A stretch of 64,000 nt of DNA, taken from NCBI GenBank assembly GCA_043228905.1, contig JBHGNT010000003.1, forward strand, positions 4,092,001-4,156,000, read 5' to 3'. Source of the DNA: Azolla caroliniana. Taxonomy: Eukaryota; Polypodiophyta. Shown one piece after another: positions 1 through 8,943 of this stretch. Position numbers and translations under genes: made by a program. The notes under the pieces were generated by a model that saw only the letters and a list, made by a program, of their open reading frames with translations, was not told where the DNA came from and did not search any database. Each line of letters begins with the position of its first letter. Position 1 is the stretch's first letter.

Positions 1-2800
1 TCATGGTTATTTTTATTTTTTACATCATTTAGGGTTTCTTTTCATTTACATTTGATCACATGGTTCCATATTCTAACATGACAAGAGACTTAATTGTTTC
101 ATTTTTCAAATGTATCATATAAATGCATTGTTATAATTTCACCATCAATATGATGAAATGTTGAATTAGAAACAACATTTTTGTATTTTCTTTCAACTCA
201 TTTTCATTGTTTTCCACCAAACAAAACTAAGCTCATAGCAACACAAAATATGTTTGCTCAAGCATTGATTATCTCACATACTTAGTTACAACACAAGGTA
301 CGATTATCTTGAGCACTTAAGTATTCATGTTTACATATGTAGGAATGCAATTATTTCGAGCACATAGATGTGGATACACATCATGGGTTTGTTATTTTCC
401 TATTCGATGCCGACAATGATAATATTACGTAGTAGAGATTAGTGAAGCATTGTAAGCATAAATATAATCAACATGAGGACATGCCATTATAGCCAATAAT
501 ACCATGTATGTATGTATGCCTGCATATTCTAAATGTTTGAATTCTTCCACGTGATCCTTCGGAATGTGGAAATCATGTTTGAATATGGAACCATTTGTTT
601 CTCATATGCCATATTCTAAATGTTTGAATTCTTCCACTCTACATCGGTATCTTATTAAGAGACTAGGTTCTTAAATATGGTTGTAGACATACTATAGGCT
701 TTGTAATCAAAGTAGGATTTGAAATTTGATATATTTTAAAAATTTTAATATGCAATGTATTTGAATCACCATAATTAACATGTTTGTGTGGTCTCTAATT
801 TCATGGGCTTCTTTTGTATCCCTTTTTTTTCTTGCTTCTCATATGCCATATTCGAAATGCTATTAGAGACACCTTGCATGTTCCACATTTCACAATTGAA
901 TATTTCATATGTTATTATATATGGGCTTGTTTCCTTCCAATTATTTAGCTATATAAATAAAAATTTGTTGCATGGATTATGAAATTTGAACTTGAATGCA
1001 AAGGACATATTGGTGGTTATTGAAATGGCATGTGGTTTGTACAGATGGCTAGTCGGTCCAAGACCTTCATAGACTTTGATACGGATTGGGGTGAAACAAT
1101 ACCCTATGAAGGGAGGTGTGGCCTGAATCATTTCTCAACTATATATTGTGTATAAATAGTGATGTTTGTGTGCTAACTTGAATGATGGTTTAGGGTTTTT
1201 GTGAGAAAGGGTGCTAGGTGCCCTAAATCCAACGATATGGATAGTGAAAACATCATTACTGAAAAGTGTATGAATGACTCGAACATGGATACGAACCCCA
1301 TACATGATGTGGGGCCATTTATTGAAGATGTCAAACTAAATAGTGAGTTGATGTACATTCTTGTAATCATTACTGAAGTAAGTATCTATTTGGATTTTCT
1401 AATGCAAATGTCACGCCAATGTTGTAGTGGACCCTATGTCCCTCTTCAAGTGTGGAAGAGACTCAACAGGTATCAAATGTTGCACATGTATCGTTGGAGA
1501 TTCATGTAGAGTGATTTTGTTTAGAGATGGAGTTTTAATTTTTCGTTTTTTGTTTTTTGTATGCAATGGATTTTGTTTAGAGGATATGATTAATCGACAA
1601 CATGAGTAATGCAATGGATTTACTTATGATATACTCTAAGGGTGATGATCTACTTATGTATAACTGATGATGATGTATATGGATTTTGTAATATCAAAAT
1701 CAATATTTGAATCTCATTTTGGTTGTATATCAAATGTGGAGTCAGATCTGTTTTTAGTTCTATTTTAGTTCTTTTCAAAATCAATATTTGAATCTCATTT
1801 TAGTTCTATTTGGTGTTCTTTGATAGGAAAGTCCAATCACTTGTGGCTTCATATATTTGCCTTTATTAAACATTAAACTGAGTAAGATCTTGAGGAGTTT
1901 GAGACATTGGATTAAGCCTTCTATTTGATTATCACTTTATTTATACTTAGTCCATGATACATATTGTTAATATAGTCTCATAGGTTATCAATCTCTATGC
2001 ATAAAAAATGCCTCTAGATCTCCAATGACATTAAGTTTCAAGTTTCCAATAAGGTTTAATGTTGAAAATTGAAATCCTCAAAAATCAATGTTCTTATATG
2101 AATAGCCATTGATTTACTATATGGATTTGTGTGTGTTAACCACTGATTTTCTGTTCAATGCTAAAAAAGGGTCAGAATTCAATCTTATAGACAATCCTAG
2201 AAGAATACTAATATATGAGTTCAATACATGCTAAACTTGTCCTATTATCATGAGATATTATAGTTGAGTAATGGTATAAAAGAATGAAACACTTCTATTG
2301 AATTCCGGTGTTAAGAGAGAATGGAGTAGAATAGAATCGATTCTTATTTTCCATTCAGCAAATTTCGACCTATGGGAGCAATTAAACATGTCATCATGTA
2401 TGTGATCCCTTGTGAAGGGGGTTTGCTATTTTGTAGTTAAAACTTGTGTGAAGGCAATTAATGTGCTTATATGCTCATCCTTTTTGGTGGGATTTGAGTA
2501 TCATGCTTCTCTAGTATGGCATCATGCTTATTGCATCCGATGAGCATGTGAGAATGATATTCACCATCCACAAGGTTTTCTATGCATACCTTGTATATAT
2601 TTAGACTAGGGTAGTATTGTATTGATACTCGTACTTTAGAGGGATGTATGTATGGAAATTTATTTTTACATGCTAATATGAAATCTTTCATTTGGAATTG
2701 AAATGTTATAGGTGCCACTATTTCAGGTACTCTTTTAGTAGTTATTATTTTCTGTCTATTTAACCTTGGAAATTCCAAGTGGTGTCCAATGCTTCCTACA
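1..2800. other. AT-rich stretch without a recognisable gene
   Basis: I see no gene I can support here. Short open frames exist on both strands, the longest about 100 codons on the minus strand at 2467-2778 and on the plus strand at 1201-1509. They lack an obvious family motif and splice context and are embedded in sequence dense in stops. The minus-strand frame has fairly protein-like composition but no ATG at its start, so it could be a remnant exon. The words 'gccatattctaaatg' and 'tttgaattcttccac' each recur near 525-625, which suggests old local duplication. Confidence 0.5.
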
Positions 2801-2802
2801 AG

Positions 2803-3145
2803 TTTGAAAATGTGAATGTGCTATTGTGTCATTTCTTCTTGTGTTGGTTGACGATCCATAGATAGTAAGTAGTATTCCATGGTAGAAAGTCAAAGAACCA
2901 AGAAAATGCCCAAATTATGAAACCTAACTTTACATGGAACATGAGTGAATTGCATACTATTGTGAATAGATTGAATGAGTGAGTTTAAAAATGTGAATGT
3001 GTCATTGTGTCATTTCTTCTTGTGTTGGCTCAGGATCCATAGGTAGAGTATTCATGGTATAAAGTCAAAGAATCAAGAAAAAGCCCAAATTACGAGAGTT
3101 AACTTTACTTGGAACATGAGTTAGTTGCATATTAAAGTGACAATC
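2803..3145. repeat. Two-copy direct repeat of about 180 bp
   Basis: A block beginning 'aaaatgtgaatgtg' near 2808 and running through 'catttcttcttgtgttgg', 'aaagtcaaagaa' and 'taactttac' to 'ggaacatgag' is repeated from about 2989 with scattered substitutions and small indels. It has no coding capacity. It looks like an old tandem duplication in intergenic DNA. Confidence 0.6.
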
Positions 3146-3387
3146 AACATAGCCCAAATGGTAGGAGCTAACTTTACTTGAACACAAATGTTAAGGGCAG
3201 GATGTAGATTAGAAGGAACATAGGGTAAAAGATCTACAATTGCATCATGGTGTAACCTGTAAAGGCGAGAATTCAATACCACTATTACGACCCCTTAAAT
3301 GTAAATGAAGTGTAAAGTGACTAACCAAATGTTGAAAGCCTAACAAAGAAAGAAATCAAAGAAGAAAAAAAACCAAAGAGAAAGAAT

Positions 3388-3458
3388 TCAAACAAGAAAA
3401 GGATTTGAACCATAAACCTAACAAACTTAGAAATAACTTTAACCACTACACTATTTAG
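3388..3458 (-). repeat. tRNA-derived SINE-like remnant
   Basis: Read on the minus strand, this holds a tRNA-like RNA polymerase III promoter. An A-box-like 'gtgtagtggttaaag' is followed about 30 nt later by a good B-box-like 'ggttcaaatcc'. No full cloverleaf can be folded by eye, so a tRNA-derived SINE head or tRNA pseudogene is more likely than a working tRNA. Similar box pairs occur elsewhere in the window near 17105, 16735 and 29170. Confidence 0.35.
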
Positions 3459-3539
3459 TTTTACTTTATTGTTTTTTTTCTATTGCTTTTATGTTTTTGA
3501 GACCCAGGCTCCTAACCAGAGTTGGTTGAGCTCCTGGTG

Positions 3540-3790
3540 ATAGAGGCTGTCAGACAGCGGGGCTCCTTTTGACAAAGTCAGGCTCGTAGTGTTAAAGGTT
3601 GTTAGACAACGGGGCTCCTTATGACAAAGTCGGGCTCGTAGTGTTAAAGGTTATTAGACAACGGGGCTCCTTATGACAGAGTCGGGCTCCTGGTGTTAAA
3701 GACTGTCAGTCAACGGGGCTCCTTATGACAGAGTCAGGCTCTTAATGGTAGTTGTCAGAGAGTCAGGCTCCTGGTGACAGACGTTGTCAG
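3540..3790. repeat. Tandem repeat, about 52 bp unit, four to five copies
   Basis: The unit contains 'caacggggctccttatgaca', then 'agtcgggctc' and 'tggtgttaaag', and recurs at a spacing of about 52 bp with the first and last copies most diverged. The GC content is clearly above that of the surrounding DNA. No frame stays open across it. It is a minisatellite just upstream of the CT-rich leader and orphan exon at 4158. Confidence 0.75.
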
Positions 3791-4088
3791 CTTTTTATCC
3801 TAATTGGACGGTGGAGATCACACACGCCATCAGTTGAGCGACCTACACCGTCCACGCCTGCGATTCCCTCACTTGCCCTCTTTAATTTTTGGTAGCAGTT
3901 AGACACGAGCCATATATAGACAGACATGCATGCATAATTACATACATACATACATTATAGATTGACATATTCGCATTCGAATGCAAACGTTCATTCTTCT
4001 CTTAGTATTTCGTTCCTTTCTTCTCGTGTTCTCTAATATCCTTCTTCCATCACTCTATCTTTTATCCTTGGTTCTAACAGTTTGATTC

Positions 4089-4091
<3 letters not shown>

Positions 4092-4130
<39 letters not shown>
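4092..4130. repeat. (CT)n microsatellite in a probable 5' leader
   Basis: This is an uninterrupted CT dinucleotide run of about 38 bp. Pyrimidine-rich runs are common in plant 5' UTRs. It lies 28 bp before an ATG with a good context (aaccATGG), supporting a promoter and leader here. Confidence 0.8.
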
Positions 4131-4132
<2 letters not shown>

Positions 4133-4157
4133 CCTCCTTTGCAACAATCCTGAAACC

Positions 4158-4232
4158 ATGGCTGCCATTAACTCAGAAGAATATCTCACCCTTGTTGCAA
4201 AAATGGAGAAAACACCGAGTCATTTGAAACAG
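4158..4232 (+). CDS. Orphan first coding exon (25 codons), gene unknown
   Basis: An ATG in the context aaccATGGC follows a CT-rich leader and opens a 25-codon frame ending exactly at a consensus splice donor, ACAG|GTAATA, in phase 0. The peptide begins MAAINSEEYLTLVAKMEKT. I do not recognise the family. No continuation exon on the plus strand could be found before the methyltransferase gene, which lies in the opposite direction. The rest of this host gene may be far downstream, or may have been separated from its first exon by the transposon that seems to begin near 4.9 kb. It could also be a chance match. Confidence 0.35.
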
Positions 4233-4970
4233 GTAATATGTCGTATTCTCTTTTGGCATAGTTGGCCAGATGTAGAAAAGTACCCTATTTTAGCCCGATA
4301 TTGAAAATATACGATGCATGCGTACCCCTTTTGCGACTTGATGGTTAAATATAGAACAAAAAACACCTAGCAATTACTAAATTGTATATGTGTCCACACT
4401 CGTGTCAATTTGCATATCATGGAGCACAATTGAAGACTTGGTTCAATATAAAGTTCTAAAATTGGTATCCATATTCAAATTGTAGAGTAAAACTACATAA
4501 ACCGTAATTATAAATATGTGGTTTTGGGTTTAGGAATAAAGTAGTACCCCACTTGTTGGACGGGTATATCAATAGTTTCATTGTATAATGTCATATAGTT
4601 CATGACAATGTAATTGGTAAGAGTAACAAGTACATACGACATTCATTTATACTATGTGGAACCAGTAGACTTGAACCGTAGGTAACTAAAAACCTCTTAT
4701 TATCAAAAACATCCGCCTTCTCATATACAGGCATGCTAACGGAAATGAGAAATTACAATATCATGTTAATATCTCAAACTGAAGAAGAGCATGGTGACCA
4801 ATTATATGTAAATACAAACTACGATTCCAATAATGATTAAAAAGGGAAATTATGAACAGGTGAATTTAATTAAACGATAAACAATTACATATGTTCTCAT
4901 ATACAAATATAATATGAAGTGATGGTAAACATTATGCCTCAAAATCCTCAATTTTTACATTACGCCATCT
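4233..4970. other. AT-rich stretch, probable left flank or end of a DNA transposon
   Basis: No gene is visible. Near 4650-4690 a minus-strand 'ggttcaagtc' resembles a tRNA B-box, a possible SINE trace. At 4931-4943 the motif 'ttatgcctcaaa' stands about 30 bp beyond the stop of the methyltransferase gene. The same 12-mer recurs at 11758-11769, beyond the stop of the transposase gene, so it may mark element ends or 3' processing regions. Confidence 0.35.
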
Positions 4971-4973
4971 ACA

Positions 4974-7900
4974 TCAATCTATAAGCAAATCAGGCAGAGC
5001 AGGCTCCTGTAGCGCTGATTGTTCTAGACTGTTTTCATTCGTGTCATCTCCAAGCTCTCCCGAATCTGATGTATGGTCAAACTGTGCTACATCTTCCAGG
5101 TCCACCAGCTCCCCTGCTTCTTCATCAATTGGTTCCATTGGTTCTCGTGAAGTCATCTGGAACATCTCTGTCTCGTTGATGTGTTTTGCTCCGACTTCTT
5201 GATCCTGATCTGGACAGTCCCAGATTCCTGTGATCCTCATTTTGATGAAGTTAACTTGAGCAGGGTCCTTCTCCAATGCAACACAGTTTCTAAACATCTT
5301 CAATGCACAAGCTGTCGTTGTACCTAATGGTCGCATGAACACAAACAAGTATATATAAGAAGTAACGTCTTAAACTTGATCGACAGGATTGAAATTAAAT
5401 ATATATATTATACCTGTGCCAGAGAACAAGTCTAGGACCCAATCATCTGGATTCGAGAAGAGCTCTATGAGGCGGTTGATCAATCTTTGAGGTTTTTGAT
5501 AAGGGTTCACCATACTTTTATCCCCTGACACATGTCTTAATTTTTTGGTTACAGCTGGGCACATGATGTAGTTAATCACGTTACGCTCATTGACATGTGT
5601 TCTAGCCTTCTTCTTTGTAATTGAATCATAGTAGCCCACACAAAAATGTTCGACCGCACTAACCATTCGATCGCCAGGGCTACGTGTAATATTTGTTTTG
5701 ATCCTATAGAGAAAGAAAATCAAGTATTAGAGGTGTAAATGTGTACATATAATAAGAAGTACTGTAATGAGTAAAAGCGAACTATAACGCACCAATGCAT
5801 GTGTTCAGTGGCATGACAACGGGACTTCAAAGCTGTTGTGACTGACAGTGATTGCCCCATGCTATGAAATATGACTATCCTCTACAAGGGGGCCAATGTC
5901 AGTTCTGCGAAATCCTTTACCATTTTCTCGATCTGAGGGTACTTGAAAGGCACATCATCATATGTTGATCCCGCAATACGGAAACCATATGGTATGTCAG
6001 CTATCAGCAAAGTGTAGTGCTTTCTCGGTAACAGTTCGAGCATCTAGGATACTTCGCCATTGAAAACACTATAATGAAGCTATTTGAAAGGATTGGACCT
6101 ATGCAAAAAACTCTTTACAGTCTCCGAATCCTCGGGCAGTTCCATTTCCTTCCCTTTGGTCATTCTCTTCTCATATTTCACACGTTCTAAGTGCGTGATG
6201 AAGGCCGTTGGAATACCGTCATTATTGTCGTTGTTCTTTTTCGATTTTGATGGTTTCTGCAAGTGTCAATGTTGTTAGCAGGGAACATTAGTTTCTAACA
6301 TATTAACATTCAAAAGACACATACCCATTCTCTAAATACAATAAAATATTCCTCCAATGCCTTGTAGGAAGAAGTTATCGGGCAGGCTTGTTCAACTTCT
6401 TCCCATGTCGGTAAACTCAGTTTTTGCATCATCAACTTCTGAATCTTCATGTATACCTTGTGACTGCACAATCAATATGAAATTAGAAATAAGATATTCA
6501 AAATAATTGAAGACTTTCATGAAAAGGTATACTATAAACACTTACTTTTGCAAGTCTGTTACCATCTCGTCCAAACTAAATTCCTTGGCGACCACTCGAG
6601 ATAGCACGGATATTAACAATCTATCATCTTTGATACCTTGTAATGATCTCCAAGGTAAAAGTTTCATGTCCTCTACTAACTCCTCGATTACCAAGTCGCT
6701 TTTTCCCTTGGTCTTTGATTTGATCTCAACTTGTGGATCAATTCTTCCCTTTTTTTATCTTTGCCCCTTGACTTCTTTCTGCTCCCACATAGAGAATATT
6801 TTGTCTTGGAGATCCCACACCTCTCCGATCCGAAAAGCGAGTTGAAACCAAGAAACATATTTTGGGAGACCTTCGGATTTGGTACTCTCATCCACTGCAA
6901 TCCCTACTTCCAATAAACACTGGCGTCGCAATCCAGGCCACAATCTTGGACCAAAACGATTCAAGGCATCCAGGTATTCATGATGAAAAAATCTTATCCT
7001 CTCTATACATGACATCTTTTGCCTATAATCGTTGTCATTGTTATGGTCCCATGCGAGCAGCTTCGCCTCCTCGTGAGTTAGTCCTGCATATACCTTACAT
7101 TCGGCGTACTTGATGAACGGCGTGAGAGGATATTCTTTGACAAGCTATCGTCGAGCTTCGGCCGAATGTGATCCTCCGATTACATAGTATGTGTAATCGT
7201 CTACAGAGCTATACTTGAAATCTGCTACTCTTGGGCATTGTTCTTGATCAACCATTACCAAAAATGGCACCACAGTAGCGTGAGGATTGATTTTCATTTT
7301 GCTTTTCAGGTTTTGCACATGGACGGAGTGCGGCTCCCTAATTTCCAGGGGATGTCTTCCAGTTACAGGGTCAATGGGGGGCTTTGGATAGAAGTAATGG
7401 GCAAATGAAATAGCTGGCCCCTGTGCACAAGTTTAGTCTTCACAATATTTTCTCTTATTTTATTTTGTTCTAACGTCAGGACACCAGAAGATAGTTGTCC
7501 ACCTGGAGCCACGACGTCGACTTGTTGGCCGTCTTCTTCTTCCACGAACTCTAATATTTCTTCTTCTTCTTCTTCGGGTCGTGGTCGTTTAGTATATTTC
7601 TTTTGAACAGGATTTGTCTTCCTAGACTTTTTCGGTGGAGTTTCTGCTTCACCGGTCATCATCTCTCTTGTCACGTACGGCCGAAGAGCTACCAACAAGT
7701 TATTTTTCGTTTGCAGGTCTTTACGCAAAGCCTTGGGATTGCAAGATTCGGGTATTAGGTTTCCCTCGTCAAGTCGCAATCGCCTGTTGCCAACTGAGCT
7801 CAAGACGTCAATTAAAATACTTGTAGAGTCAATGTCCTCGTACTCTAGCTTGGTTACATGCCCGTAATTAAATGTTTTTCCAAGCTGAAGTTTCCCTTCC

Positions 7901-8647
7901 CCGTCTGATTTTGTTGTTATCAATAACAGCACCCCATCCTCCTCGACATAGGAGAGACACCATTCAAGTTCGGGGTAATCCTTATATTTCACCTCAACCG
8001 TTTTCTCCTCTTGCGTACTACCTTTGTTGATTTTGGTAGTAGCCACAGATGACTTGGATCCTCCTTCCCCTGTTGAGTCAAATAAAATCTTTTTACTCGT
8101 GTCCTTGATGAAGGAGCCAGAATCTCGTTTTGTCGGAGATCGAATCTTCAATCTAAATGAAGGAACTTTTTGTTTGGGTTCACTGAAATTAAAAACATTG
8201 GTGAAAACATAGAAACAACGTACAATTTTATCTAAATCACGCAAATTATCATCTAAATTACGTCAAATTTATGGTCCCATGCAATAGTTTTTTATCGCAA
8301 AACCAACATTTTTTTCAACGCAAATCTGTTGCACTGCATCGGATTTGCGTTGAAAGTCATGCCTTTCAACCAAAATCCGTTGCACTGCATCAGATTTTGG
8401 TTGAAGGTCCTGCCTTTCAACGAAAATCCGATGCACTGCATCGGATTTGCATGACTTTCAACCAAAATCCGATGCAGTGCAACGGATTTTCGTTGAAGGT
8501 CCTGCCTTTCAGAATTGCTTTCCAAGTTCGTTGTACAAAAAAAATAAAATTCTATGTGTTGAGGGAAGGAATCTTTAAGGAATCTTTAGGAATCTTAAAA
8601 AATGTAAAGAATATTACTAACCAGACGATTTTCTTTCCCTTGTTCAT
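4974..8647 (-). pseudogene. ParB-like domain fused to a beta-class N4/N6 DNA methyltransferase, probably transposon-borne, with in-frame stops
   Basis: This leftward gene has introns whose phases all agree. Predicted exons are 8647-8622, 8182 to about 7500, about 7425-6546, 6463-6325, 6256-5793, 5703-5414 and 5323-4974. In order, the product has: a charged N-terminal part with a nuclear-localisation-like run (PPKKSRK, then KKYTKRPRP) and an acidic tract; a ParB/Srx-like domain (7330-7050) with the signature VIGGSHSAEARR; a helical middle; a methyltransferase with motif IV LLIADIPYGF (about 5986-6010) and, after a spacer, motif I LDLFSGTGTT, split by the last intron (5324-5413). The order of motif IV before motif I is that of the beta class, which methylates adenine N6 or cytosine N4. 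ParB-methyltransferase fusions are known in bacteria and phages. Five in-frame stops (TAG at 7145, 6080, 6044 and 5882; TAA at 6755) make this copy unlikely to work. The frame near 7380-7515 is uncertain: a further intron or a frameshift. Confidence 0.72.
8313..8515. repeat. Array of large palindromes between or within the divergent genes
   Basis: At least three consecutive palindromic units are built from the same arms. Unit 1 (8313-8355) opens with TTTCAACGCAAATC and closes with its reverse complement GATTTGCGTTGAAA around a near-palindromic core (TGCACTGCA). Unit 2 (8364-8405) has arms TTCAACCAAAATC and GATTTTGGTTGAA. Unit 3 (8415-8497) is a longer palindrome with internal copies of the same arms. 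The spacers 'gtcatgcc' and 'gtcctgcc' are also alike. It falls inside predicted intron 1 of the methyltransferase gene and about 430 bp upstream of the transposase start. Binding sites for the transposase or the ParB-like protein, or a promoter element, are plausible but unproven. Confidence 0.85.
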
Positions 8648-8734
8648 GATTCGTGCCGGAGGTAGTGCTGTCAACGATGTGCTTCTGAGTGCTCGAAAAT
8701 TGGCCTGTGCTCTGAGCTCGATGGATTCTTTCAC

Positions 8735-8943
8735 GTGATAATGAAAATGAAATTTCTAACCTCCTTATATAGAAGACTTTAGCATTCCTTTTAAAATAAA
8801 AAATAATTTTTAATTATTGTTTTTTAGAAAAATGTCGGAAAATAATATAGTTAATCTAAGTGTTCGGGTAGTTATATAGTTAGGCTTTAGCATTCCTTAA
8901 TTTTCTCAAAAGAAGGTTTTAGAATACAGTTAGACTCCCTCAA
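8735..8943. promoter_or_regulatory. Divergent promoter region of the two-gene element
   Basis: This interval separates the start of the leftward methyltransferase gene from the rightward transposase gene. It is AT-rich, with several 'tatagttag' and 'tatatagaag' words. A repeated phrase, 'ctttagcattcctt', occurs at 8779 and 8886. No single TATA box can be chosen with confidence. The head-to-head arrangement implies shared control. Confidence 0.4.

Noticed and set aside
2467-2778. 103-codon minus-strand frame as a gene
   Set aside because: No ATG at its start, no recognisable motif, and no flanking splice sites that extend it.
8283-8515. CRISPR-like regularly spaced repeats
   Set aside because: The units are palindromes with varying arms and no unique spacers, in a plant nuclear context.
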